Shown: positions 1 to 7,406 of the stretch, one piece after another
Layout of the letters: every line of letters starts with the position of its first letter
Numbering within the stretch: the stretch's first letter is position 1
NCBI GenBank assembly: GCA_943327015.2
Contig: CALPVM020000016.1
Span: forward strand, 1 to 15,161
Source: Akkermansia muciniphila
GTDB lineage: Bacteria > Pseudomonadota > Gammaproteobacteria > Burkholderiales > Burkholderiaceae_C
DNA length: 15,161 bases
Reading direction: 5' to 3'
Program-made: the position numbers and the translations under genes
Notes under the pieces: generated by a model
The model's database searches: none
Seen by the model: only the letters and a program-made list of their open reading frames with translations
Told to the model about the DNA's origin: nothing

Positions 1-9
1 CCAGGTTTC

Positions 10-1539
10 ATGGATACCCCCAGACTGCAGCTTAGCGGTATAACCAAAGCTTATCCCGGCGTGGTGGCCAATAGCGATGTGGCGCTTACGGTATTGCCCG
101 GCCAAACCCATGCGGTGCTGGGTGAGAATGGTGCAGGCAAGTCCACCCTAATGAAAATTATTTACGGCTCTATCAAGCCGGATGCGGGGCAGATCAGTTT
201 TAACGGTAAGCCGGTGCAGATTCGCAACCCCAAAGAAGCGCGTGCTTTGGGTATTAGCATGGTGTTTCAGCACTTCAATTTGTTTGATACCTTGACTGTT
301 GCAGAAAATGTGTGGCTTGGCTTAGACCAAACTTTAACTTTGCAGCAGGTTACTGCCAGTATTCGTGCCAAAGCCACTGAATATGGGCTCGAAATTGCCC
401 CCGATCGGCCGGTTCATACCCTGAGCGTGGGCGAAATGCAGCGGGTGGAAATTATTCGTGCCTTGCTCACCAACCCGCAATTATTGATATTGGATGAGCC
501 CACCTCGGTACTAACTCCACAGGCCGTAGAAAAGCTGTTTGTGGTGCTGAAAAAACTCAGCGCCCAGGGCTGTAGTATTTTGTACATCAGCCACAAGCTG
601 CACGAAATCCGGGAGCTGTGCACCGCCTGCACGGTGCTGCGAGGCGGTAAGGTCACAGGGGTGTGTAACCCTGCTGAAGAGTCGAATGCTTCCCTTTCAA
701 GGCTGATGATTGGTGCGGAACCGCCCGCGTTGGAGCGGCGTCCCTCTAAAGCAGCAGCGGCGATGCTCCGTGTTAAAGGCTTGAGTTTGCCACGTGAAGA
801 TCAGTTTGGTGTCGATTTAAAAGGTGTCCATTTACAGGTGTGTGCTGGTGAGGTAGTGGGTATTGCCGGGGTATCGGGCAACGGGCAAAAAGAGCTGTTG
901 GTCGCCTTGTCGGGTGAAGACACCCGGGCCAGCCATGGCAGTATTTTTATGGGGCCAACCGATGTATCCGCCATGCATCCGGCACAGCGGCGCACCTTGG
1001 GTTTGCATTTTGTGCCGGAAGAACGTCTGGGGCGCGGTGCTGTGCCCACCTTGAGTTTGGCGCATAACCTGCTGCTGACCCGTTCCGGTTCCATTGCCAT
1101 GCCGCGCTTTGCCGGGGGCTGGATTCGGGTAGGGCAGTTGCAACAGCACGCCGCTGACATTATTCAGCGTTTTAAGGTCAAGGCCAGTGGCCCCATGGCG
1201 TTGGCACGTTCACTGTCAGGTGGTAATTTGCAAAAATTTATTGTGGGTCGCGAGATGGATGCCCAGCCTTCATTGTTGATTGTGTCGCAACCAACTTGGG
1301 GCGTGGATGTGGGTGCCGCAGCGCAAATTCGTGCCCATATATTGGCATTGCGTGATGCGGGTTGTGCCGTGTTATTGGTGAGTGAAGAACTGGACGAACT
1401 TTTTGCAATGAGCGACCGGCTGCATGTGATGGCGCAAGGGCGTTTGTCGCCATCTTTAACGATGGCTGAAGCCACCATTGAAAAAGTTGGTGAGTGGATG
1501 AGCGGCCTTTGGAATATAAATGAGGTGCAGCATGCCTGA
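10..1539 (+). CDS. BMP/nucleoside-type ABC importer, double ATP-binding protein
   Basis: Cytoplasmic energy-coupling subunit with two fused ABC ATPase domains (509 aa), as in the sugar/nucleoside importers that use BMP lipoproteins. Domain 1 is complete: Walker A GENGAGKST (38-46), Q-loop Q87, signature LSVGEMQ (138-144), Walker B LLILDEP (158-164) and switch His195. Domain 2 (about 255-500) has a variant P-loop, GVSGNGQKE (287-295), and a good signature, LSGGNLQKF (402-410). Its Walker B region reads LLIVSQPT (422-429), without the usual Asp-Glu, and Glu replaces the switch His near 459-460. Such asymmetry is usual in this family, so I infer one competent ATP site. ATG at 10 puts the first beta strand at residue 6, as expected, but the frame is open to the window edge and the Shine-Dalgarno is weak, so an earlier start is possible. 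The stop overlaps the next gene. The substrate is probably a purine nucleoside or related base, by family only. Confidence 0.93.
   Translation: MDTPRLQLSGITKAYPGVVANSDVALTVLPGQTHAVLGENGAGKSTLMKIIYGSIKPDAGQISFNGKPVQIRNPKEARALGISMVFQHFNLFDTLTVAENVWLGLDQTLTLQQVTASIRAKATEYGLEIAPDRPVHTLSVGEMQRVEIIRALLTNPQLLILDEPTSVLTPQAVEKLFVVLKKLSAQGCSILYISHKLHEIRELCTACTVLRGGKVTGVCNPAEESNASLSRLMIGAEPPALERRPSKAAAAMLRVKGLSLPREDQFGVDLKGVHLQVCAGEVVGIAGVSGNGQKELLVALSGEDTRASHGSIFMGPTDVSAMHPAQRRTLGLHFVPEERLGRGAVPTLSLAHNLLLTRSGSIAMPRFAGGWIRVGQLQQHAADIIQRFKVKASGPMALARSLSGGNLQKFIVGREMDAQPSLLIVSQPTWGVDVGAAAQIRAHILALRDAGCAVLLVSEELDELFAMSDRLHVMAQGRLSPSLTMAEATIEKVGEWMSGLWNINEVQHA
1522..1527 (+). promoter_or_regulatory. Ribosome binding site deciding the start of permease 1
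   Basis: GAGGTG lies 4 bases before ATG at 1532. It supports that start over the in-frame ATG at 1520, which sits just upstream of this motif. The chosen start makes an 8-base overlap with the ATPase gene, as expected for translational coupling. Confidence 0.7.
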
Positions 1540-2614
1540 ATTTGGCTTGAAGTTGCAGGCGCGCCCACAGCCATCTGCTTTTTGGAGTTACGGCTCGCCA
1601 TTGTTGGCGCTGCTCTTTACGGTGGTCATTGGTGTGGCCTTGTTTGCCGCGCTGGGTAAAGACCCGGTACGAGGCCTGCAAATGTTTTTTTGGGAACCTA
1701 TTAAAAACAGCTACGCTTTGGGTGAGTTGGTGGTCAAAGCCACGCCCTTGTTATTAATTGCCTTGGGGCTGGCGGTATGTTTTAGGTCTAATGTTTGGAA
1801 CATCGGCGCCGAAGGGCAGTATGTGATGGGTGCGGTAGCCGCAGCCGGCATTGCCTTAATGGCCGATGCATCTTCAAGCCGCATGATGGTGGTTGCTGTT
1901 TTGCTGGCCGGCATCCTTGGCGGCATGCTATGGGCGGGAGTGACTGCGCTGTTGCGCGACCGGTTTAATGCCAATGAAATTCTGGTAAGTCTAATGCTGG
2001 TGTATGTGGCAGTGCAGGTGCTTAACCTGTTGGTGTACGGCGCCTGGAAAGACCCCAACGGTTACAACTTTCCGCAAACCCAAACCTTTGCCGATCCCAC
2101 CAAAATTCCGCGCCTGTTTAGTGGCTCGCGTATCAACATCGGTGTGATTTTGGCCTTGTTGGGTGTGGTGGGTTTGTGGGTGTTTTTGTTCCGAACCCGT
2201 GCCGGGTTCTCTTTGCAGGTGGGTGGCTTGGCACCCGCTGCTGCGCGATATGCGGGTTTTTCATCACGCGCAGCGTTATGGACGGCGCTTCTTATATCGG
2301 GTGGCTTGGCGGGTTTGGCCGGTGCTTTGGAGGTGGCCGGACCTATCGGCCAACTCACGCCATACGTGCCGGCAGGCTACGGCTTTGCGGCCATTATTGT
2401 GGCTTTTGTGGGGCGCTTGCATCCGGTGGGCATGGTGTTTTCTGCGTTGTTGATGAGCATGTTTTATATTGGTGGCGAACTGGCGCAGTCGCGCATGGGA
2501 CTACCCAAATCACTGACAGGTGTGTTTCAGGGTTTGCTGTTGTTTAGCCTGTTGGCCTGCGACACCTTGGTGAATTACCGTTTGGCTTGGTCTGCGCGTG
2601 GAGGTGCAAAATAA
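1532..2614 (+). CDS. BMP/nucleoside-type ABC importer permease 1
   Basis: Inner-membrane permease of the BPD_transp_2 class (360 aa from ATG 1532). It is strongly hydrophobic, with many membrane segments. A cytoplasmic-loop motif typical of the family, NIGAEGQ, lies at residues 90-96, and a second conserved stretch, GYGFAAIIVAFVGRLHPVG, at about 282-300. It overlaps the ATPase gene by 8 bases, and its TAA shares a base with the ATG of the second permease (TAATG), so the three genes are almost certainly one transcript with coupled translation. By family it pairs with permease 2 to form the channel for a nucleoside-like solute. The substrate cannot be read from sequence. Confidence 0.92.
   Translation: MPEFGLKLQARPQPSAFWSYGSPLLALLFTVVIGVALFAALGKDPVRGLQMFFWEPIKNSYALGELVVKATPLLLIALGLAVCFRSNVWNIGAEGQYVMGAVAAAGIALMADASSSRMMVVAVLLAGILGGMLWAGVTALLRDRFNANEILVSLMLVYVAVQVLNLLVYGAWKDPNGYNFPQTQTFADPTKIPRLFSGSRINIGVILALLGVVGLWVFLFRTRAGFSLQVGGLAPAAARYAGFSSRAALWTALLISGGLAGLAGALEVAGPIGQLTPYVPAGYGFAAIIVAFVGRLHPVGMVFSALLMSMFYIGGELAQSRMGLPKSLTGVFQGLLLFSLLACDTLVNYRLAWSARGGAK
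2600..2606 (+). promoter_or_regulatory. Ribosome binding site of permease 2
   Basis: GGAGGTG ends 7 bases before ATG at 2614, a near-ideal Shine-Dalgarno. It decides in favour of 2614 over the in-frame TTG at 2587, which would add nine residues overlapping permease 1. Confidence 0.75.
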
Positions 2615-3534
2615 TGGAAACCTACGCTCTACTTATTGCAGCCACATTAAATGCCGGCACGGTTTTAGCGCTGGCCTCTTTGGGCTTGCTCATTAACGAA
2701 AAAGCCGGCATTGTCAATTTAGGTGCCGAGGGCATGATGCTGTGCGCAGCCATTGCCGGTTTTGCCACCGTGGTGCACACAGGCAGCGATCTGGCGGGTT
2801 TTGCTGCTGGAGTGGGCGCTGGTGCTTTAATGGCTTGTGTGTTTGGGTTGCTGGTAATTTGGCTCAATACCAACCAATACGCAACCGGACTGGCCTTAAG
2901 CCTCTTTGGAGCCGGTTTTTCTGCCTTTGTGGGTATTAGCTACGTGCAGGAAAAAATGCCGGAGCGTATGCAATTTGCAGTGCCCTATTTAAGCGATATT
3001 CCGCTACTGGGTTCTGCACTGTTCAAGCAGCACCCCTTGGTGTACTTGACTATTATTTTTGCACTGGCCTTGATTTGGTTTTTGTACCGTACCCGTGCCG
3101 GGTTGGTGCTGCGAAGCGTGGGCGAAAGCCCGGAGTCTGCCCATGCGCTGGGCTACCCGGTGCGCTGGATCAGGCTGGTTGCCGTAGTGGCCGGTGGGGC
3201 ACTGTGTGGCTTGGCAGGAGCTTACATTTCTATCATTTATACCCCTTTGTGGGTTGAGGGTATGGTGGCCGGTAAAGGCTGGATAGCATTGGCCTTAACC
3301 ACCTTTGCTACCTGGCGTCCAGCGCGCGTATTGCTAGGCGCCTACCTTTTTGGTGGTGTAACCATGCTGCAGTTTCATTTGCAAGGCGCTGGGGTAGAAG
3401 TGCCTAGCCAAATTTTGACGATGTTGCCATATCTTGCTACCATATTGGTTTTGGCGCTGATTTCGCGTAATCCGCGCTGGATACGCATAAATATGCCCGC
3501 ATCCATGGGTAAACCGTTTTACCCTGGTTCATAA
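2614..3534 (+). CDS. BMP/nucleoside-type ABC importer permease 2
   Basis: Second inner-membrane permease of the same BPD_transp_2 class (306 aa), shorter than its partner as usual. Visible family motifs are NLGAEGMM (35-42), the loop RSVGESPESAHALGYPV (167-183) and GWIALALTTFATWRP (222-236). Hydrophobic segments cover most of the rest. The start at 2614 shares one base with the stop of permease 1. It should form a heterodimeric channel with permease 1, powered by the ATPase at 10-1539 and fed by the lipoprotein encoded 38 bases downstream. Confidence 0.92.
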   Translation: METYALLIAATLNAGTVLALASLGLLINEKAGIVNLGAEGMMLCAAIAGFATVVHTGSDLAGFAAGVGAGALMACVFGLLVIWLNTNQYATGLALSLFGAGFSAFVGISYVQEKMPERMQFAVPYLSDIPLLGSALFKQHPLVYLTIIFALALIWFLYRTRAGLVLRSVGESPESAHALGYPVRWIRLVAVVAGGALCGLAGAYISIIYTPLWVEGMVAGKGWIALALTTFATWRPARVLLGAYLFGGVTMLQFHLQGAGVEVPSQILTMLPYLATILVLALISRNPRWIRINMPASMGKPFYPGS

Positions 3535-3572
3535 TCCATTTTTTTAACCCTCGCATTGACAGAAAGACCCTC

Positions 3573-4727
3573 ATGACAGACTTGCAAAAACGCAATTTAA
3601 TGAAGTTGGCCGCATTGACGGCCGTAGCTGGCGTGGCCTTGGTGGGCTGCGGTAAAAAAGAAGAGCCGGCACCTGTGCCTGCTCCCGAACCTGCTGCTTC
3701 GGCACCTGCACCTAAGCCAGAGCCACTGAAAATTGCTTTTGCCTACGTGGGTCCTGTGGGTGATGGCGGTTGGACATTTGCCCACGACAATGGTCGTAAA
3801 GCACTTGAAAAAGAATTTGGCGACAAAATTGTGACATCGTTTGTAGAGAACGTGCCCGAGTCAGCAGATGCTGAGCGCGTCATCCGTGACTTGGCCGGCC
3901 AAGGCAACAAACTTATTTTTGGTACTACCTTCGGTTACATGGAGCCTATGCTCAAAGTGGCTGGCGACAACAAAGAAGTGAAGTTTGAGCACGCCACCGG
4001 CTACAAAACCGCTGAAAACATGCGTACTTACGACAGCCGTACTTACGAAGGTGCTTACATGGCCGGTATCATTGCTGGCAAGATGACCAAGTCCAACACC
4101 TTGGGTGTGGTTGCCTCGGTGCCAATTCCTGAAGTTATCCGTAACATCAACAGCTTTACTTTGGGTGCACAAACCAGCAACCCCAAAATCAAGACTAAAG
4201 TGGTATGGGTGAACGAATGGTTTAACCCACCTAAAGAAACAGAAGCGGCTACATCGCTGATTAACGGTGGTGCTGACGTATTGTTCCAAAACACTGACTC
4301 TCCTGCAGTGCTTAAAACCGCCCAAGAAAAAGGCAAGCGCGCTTTCGGTTGGGATTCTGATATGACCGCCTACGGACCCAAAGCCCACTTGGCTTCTGCC
4401 ATTATTAACTGGGGACCTTACTACATCAAGGCCACTAAAGACGCTTTGGAAGGCAAATGGGCGACTGAGCAAAACTGGTGGGGCGTGAAAGAAGGCGCTA
4501 TCGACATCGTATCTATTGCTGAAGACGTACCTGCTGAAACCAAAGCCAGAGTTGAAGAAGTCAAGAAAGGCCTCGCCGATGGTACTTTTGCCATCTGGAA
4601 AGGCCCAATCAAAGACAACACCGGCAAAGAGCAAATTGCTAAAGACACCGTGGCTGACGACAAGTTCCTGGGTGGTCTGAACTTTTACGTTAAAGGCGTA
4701 GAGGGCAAGATTCCTGGTGGCAAATAA
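3573..4727 (+). CDS. BMP-family substrate-binding lipoprotein
   Basis: Solute-binding lipoprotein (384 aa) for the adjacent ABC importer. The N-terminus is a lipoprotein signal: basic residues KRNLMK, a hydrophobic stretch, then LVGC with lipidated Cys26. Residues 29-52 form a Pro/Ala/Glu-rich spacer, probably a flexible tether from the inner membrane. The mature BMP fold starts near residue 53. Family landmarks include VGPVGDGGWTFAH (59-71), EWFNP (215-219), FQNTDSPAV (238-246) and GWDSDM (259-264); D261 lies where BMP proteins contact the ligand ribose. It follows permease 2 by 38 bases with only a weak Shine-Dalgarno (AGAAAG), and a strong hairpin follows the stop. The ligand is probably a nucleoside, by family. 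Confidence 0.93.
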   Translation: MTDLQKRNLMKLAALTAVAGVALVGCGKKEEPAPVPAPEPAASAPAPKPEPLKIAFAYVGPVGDGGWTFAHDNGRKALEKEFGDKIVTSFVENVPESADAERVIRDLAGQGNKLIFGTTFGYMEPMLKVAGDNKEVKFEHATGYKTAENMRTYDSRTYEGAYMAGIIAGKMTKSNTLGVVASVPIPEVIRNINSFTLGAQTSNPKIKTKVVWVNEWFNPPKETEAATSLINGGADVLFQNTDSPAVLKTAQEKGKRAFGWDSDMTAYGPKAHLASAIINWGPYYIKATKDALEGKWATEQNWWGVKEGAIDIVSIAEDVPAETKARVEEVKKGLADGTFAIWKGPIKDNTGKEQIAKDTVADDKFLGGLNFYVKGVEGKIPGGK

Positions 4728-4749
4728 TTCTTCTACGTTTTAATTGCTT

Positions 4750-4790
4750 AAAGGGTCGGAGGCTTACGCCTTCGACCCTTTGTTATTAGT
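4750..4790 (+). terminator. Hairpin terminator after the ABC importer operon
   Basis: AAAGGGTCGGAGGC (4750-4763) pairs with GCCTTCGACCCTTT (4768-4781) around a TTAC loop. This gives a 14-bp stem with one G-U wobble. The following bases, TGTTATTAG, are T-rich but not a perfect U-run. It lies 22 bases after the lipoprotein stop and 14 bases before the yaaA start, so it probably ends the transporter transcript, perhaps incompletely. Confidence 0.8.
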
Positions 4791-4795
4791 AGCAT

Positions 4796-5560
4796 ATGTT
4801 ATTTTTACTCTCGCCAGCCAAGTCGCTGGACTACACCCCGCTGCCATCTGCACCTGTACCCACGCCACCGCTGTTTGTGAAACAATCGAAAGAGCTGATC
4901 GGGGTATTGCGTGCTTATACACCCCAAGCCATTGCCAGTTTGATGGAACTTAGCGACAACCTGGCCGCTTTAAACGTGGGGCGCTATCAAGCCTGGTCAG
5001 AGCAGGCAAGCGCAGACAATGCGCTGCAAGCCGTGCTGGCGTTTAATGGTGATGTGTACGAAGGGCTGGATGCCCGCAGTTTAACGGCAGGCGATCTGCA
5101 ATGGTTGCAGAGCCATTTGTGTATTTTGAGTGGTTTGTATGGTGTGCTGCGCCCCCTTGATTTGATGCAGCCTTACCGTTTGGAAATGGGCACCCGTCTT
5201 GCTAACGCCGCAGGTAAAGATTTGTACCAGTTCTGGAAAAACACCATTGCACTGTATCTGAATACCCGTTTAGAGGCAGAAGAAGCACCGGTAGTTGTGA
5301 ATTTGGCCTCGCAAGAATACTTTAAAGCAGTGCACACCAAGACCTTGAAAGCGCGGGTAATAGAGTGCATATTCCAGGAAAACAAGGGTGGTCACTATAA
5401 AATTGTGAGTTTTATGGCCAAACGCGCCCGGGGTTTGATGGTGCGCCATGCAGTTTTGCACCGATTGCGCCATCCTGAAGATTTGCAATCGTTCGATGCT
5501 GAAGGTTACGCTTTTGACGCTGCAGAATCTTCTGCAGATCGACTGGTGTTCAGACGTTAA
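4796..5560 (+). CDS. yaaA: Peroxide-stress protein YaaA family (UPF0246)
   Basis: Cytoplasmic protein of 254 aa, full length for the family. E. coli YaaA limits intracellular free iron and DNA damage under hydrogen peroxide stress and has a DNA-binding fold; the biochemical activity is not fully settled. Conserved blocks are the N-terminal LLSPAKSLDY (4-13), FNGDVYEGL (83-91), the highly conserved stretch LSGLYGVLRPLDLMQPYRLE (111-130), VVNLASQEYFK (167-177) and MAKRARGLM (207-215). ATG 4796 is fixed by the conserved N-terminus, yet no good Shine-Dalgarno precedes it and the terminator hairpin ends only 14 bases upstream. It heads a tight cluster with the alpha/beta hydrolase (31-base gap) and queF. 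Confidence 0.95.
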   Translation: MLFLLSPAKSLDYTPLPSAPVPTPPLFVKQSKELIGVLRAYTPQAIASLMELSDNLAALNVGRYQAWSEQASADNALQAVLAFNGDVYEGLDARSLTAGDLQWLQSHLCILSGLYGVLRPLDLMQPYRLEMGTRLANAAGKDLYQFWKNTIALYLNTRLEAEEAPVVVNLASQEYFKAVHTKTLKARVIECIFQENKGGHYKIVSFMAKRARGLMVRHAVLHRLRHPEDLQSFDAEGYAFDAAESSADRLVFRR

Positions 5561-5591
5561 ATACAAACTTAGTTCCAATCAGGGTGCATTC

Positions 5592-6533
5592 ATGAAATTA
5601 AAAGCCAACGGTTTACGCATTGAATTTGAAGACACCGCTATTGTTGATGGTGAGTTGGATGCCAAAGAGGCTAAAAAGCCGGTTGTGCTGCTCATCATGG
5701 GCTTGGGCATGCAGTTGGTGGCTTGGCCGCCGCAAATGGTGCAGGGTCTGGTAGATGCAGGCTACCGAGTGATACGTTTTGACAACCGGGATATTGGCCT
5801 AAGTACCCATCTGGATGCCTTGGGTAAGCCCAATATTTTGTGGGCGGGTTTGAAGTTCAAAATTGGCATCATGCCCAAACCACCTTACACCCTGACCGAC
5901 ATGGCGCATGACGCCATTGGTGTGCTCGATGAGCTGGAAATTGACAAAGCCCACATTGTGGGGGCCAGCATGGGTGGCATGATTGGGCAAAGGGTAGCCA
6001 TTGCTGCACCGCACCGTTGCCATAGTTTGACGAGCATTATGAGTACCAGTGGCGCACGCGGTTTGCCCAAGCCTAAACCTGAAATTTTGCGGGCTATATT
6101 GCGCAGGCCCCAAGGCAAAAGTACGCAGCAGGTCATTGACCATTTCGCACAAGTGTTCCGCCTGATAGGCAGTCCTACTTATCCCATCCCAGAGGATGAA
6201 TTGCGTGCACGCATTGCTTTAGGTGTAAAGCGTTGTTACCACCCCGAGGGCTCATTGCGCCAGATGCTGGCGATTGCAACCGACATTACCCGTGCAGCGC
6301 AATTGCCGCGCATTACCTCTCCCACGCTGGTGTTGCATGGGCTGGCAGACCCATTGGTACCTTTTGCCTGTGCCCAAGATACGGCGCGGCGTATTTCTGG
6401 CGCCAAGTTGGTGGCTATTCCTGGTATGGGGCACGATTTGCCATCGGAGCCGGTGGCTAAAATGTTGGGACATATGATTCCCCATTTTAAGAGTGCAGAA
6501 AAACCTGCAAAAAGTAAATTAAAAGCCGCATGA
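5592..6533 (+). CDS. Alpha/beta hydrolase
   Basis: Predicted cytoplasmic alpha/beta-fold hydrolase (313 aa). The nucleophile elbow is GASMGG (124-129, Ser126). The probable acid is Asp253 in GLADPLVP, and the probable base is His281 in GMGHD. The FDNRDIGLS motif (63-71) is typical of the esterase/haloperoxidase-like group related to polyketide methylesterases. The substrate is unknown. I chose ATG 5592 because AGGGTG (5581-5586) precedes it by 5 bases and the fold begins just after it; the longer open frame would run into yaaA. It lies 31 bases after yaaA and overlaps queF by 4 bases, so co-transcription is likely. The C-terminal tail is Lys/Ala-rich. Confidence 0.88.
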   Translation: MKLKANGLRIEFEDTAIVDGELDAKEAKKPVVLLIMGLGMQLVAWPPQMVQGLVDAGYRVIRFDNRDIGLSTHLDALGKPNILWAGLKFKIGIMPKPPYTLTDMAHDAIGVLDELEIDKAHIVGASMGGMIGQRVAIAAPHRCHSLTSIMSTSGARGLPKPKPEILRAILRRPQGKSTQQVIDHFAQVFRLIGSPTYPIPEDELRARIALGVKRCYHPEGSLRQMLAIATDITRAAQLPRITSPTLVLHGLADPLVPFACAQDTARRISGAKLVAIPGMGHDLPSEPVAKMLGHMIPHFKSAEKPAKSKLKAA

Positions 6534-7387
6534 TGAATCAGTTGCTCGCCCAATCTGCACTGGGTAAAACTTCTGCTTACATCCATCAGTACGACGCCAA
6601 CTTGCTGCTAGCTTTGCCGCGCACCGATAAACGCACCGAAATAGGTCTATCCGCAGAGGGTGTGTTGCCATTTATGGGGGCTGATATCTGGACTGCGTTT
6701 GAGCTGAGTTGGCTCAATCCGCGAGGAAAGCCGCAACTCGCTATTGCCCACTTTACCGTGCCGTGTGAAACCACTCATATTATTGAGAGTAAATCGTTCA
6801 AGCTTTACCTCAATAGTTTTAACAATACTACTTTTACGGATGTGCAACAGGTGCAAACACGTTTGCGTGCTGATGTCAGTGCGGCGGTATGGTATGGCTC
6901 CAAACCGTTATCGTCGGTTGGTGTGCGTCTGTTAAGCCCAGAACTGTTTGACCGTGAGCCGATTTATGAGCTGGATGGCCTGAATTTAGATCGGCTGGAT
7001 GTAGAGTGCATCCAGTACACGCCAGCACCGGAATTGCTCACGACGCAAGCCGATGAGCCTTTGGTAAGTGAAGTGCTGGTGAGCCATTTGCTTAAAAGCA
7101 ACTGTCTGGTAACTGGACAGCCCGATTGGGGTAGTGTGCAAATAAGTTATACCGGAGTGCCCATTAACCAGGAAGGCCTGCTGCAGTATCTGGTGAGCTT
7201 TAGAAACCATAACGAGTTTCATGAGCAGTGTGTGGAGCGTATTTACATGGACATTTTGCGCCGCTGCCAGCCGCTCAAATTATCGGTGTATGCACGTTAT
7301 ACCCGCCGTGGCGGCTTAGACATCAATCCTTTTAGAACCAGCCATCCGCAAGCCTTGCCTGCCAATACGCGCACAGCACGCCAATAA
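6530..7387 (+). CDS. queF: NADPH-dependent 7-cyano-7-deazaguanine reductase QueF
   Basis: Reduces preQ0 to preQ1 with NADPH, the step of queuosine biosynthesis that supplies the base inserted into tRNA. At 285 aa it is the long, E. coli-like form built from two tandem tunnelling-fold halves. The family motif ESKSFKLYLNSFN is at 86-98. The catalytic nucleophile is Cys192 in SNCLVTGQPDWGS, with Asp199 as proton donor; these match Cys190 and Asp197 of the E. coli enzyme. His231-Glu232 (NEFHEQCVERI) match the substrate-binding pair. ATG 6530 overlaps the previous stop as ATGA; the adjacent ATG 6533 is an equal alternative. No other queuosine genes are visible nearby and no preQ1 riboswitch precedes it. 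Confidence 0.96.
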   Translation: MMNQLLAQSALGKTSAYIHQYDANLLLALPRTDKRTEIGLSAEGVLPFMGADIWTAFELSWLNPRGKPQLAIAHFTVPCETTHIIESKSFKLYLNSFNNTTFTDVQQVQTRLRADVSAAVWYGSKPLSSVGVRLLSPELFDREPIYELDGLNLDRLDVECIQYTPAPELLTTQADEPLVSEVLVSHLLKSNCLVTGQPDWGSVQISYTGVPINQEGLLQYLVSFRNHNEFHEQCVERIYMDILRRCQPLKLSVYARYTRRGGLDINPFRTSHPQALPANTRTARQ

Positions 7388-7401
7388 ATGGTAATGCTGT
7401 G
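7372..7401. terminator. Possible hairpin between converging genes
   Basis: CACAGCA (7372-7378) and TGCTGTG (7395-7401) are inverted repeats. A nested CCA/TGG and an alternative CACGCC/GGCGTG pairing also exist. The site spans the end of queF and the 19-base gap to the converging PAS-GGDEF-EAL gene. There is no T-run on either strand, so a bidirectional terminator is only a guess. Confidence 0.25.
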
Positions 7402-7406
7402 GCGTG

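Noticed and set aside
2163..2547. Overlapping plus-strand frames inside permease 1
   Set aside because: Frame-shifted shadows of a well-conserved membrane protein gene, with no ribosome site or domain of their own.
3556..3561. TTGACA just before the BMP lipoprotein gene, as a -35 box
   Set aside because: A perfect -35 hexamer, but the matching -10 would fall inside the coding sequence, where no TATAAT-like motif is seen. It would not give a transcript with a start codon.
3861..4634. Long open frame (257 codons) on the minus strand inside the BMP lipoprotein gene
   Set aside because: It lies entirely antisense to a clearly recognised gene and shows no recognisable domain. It is best explained by codon bias of the real gene on the other strand.
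10..7387. A deazapurine salvage system combining the nucleoside-type importer with QueF
   Set aside because: A strong hairpin separates the two units, two unrelated genes intervene, and nothing in the binding protein points to a deazapurine ligand. Nearness alone is not enough.
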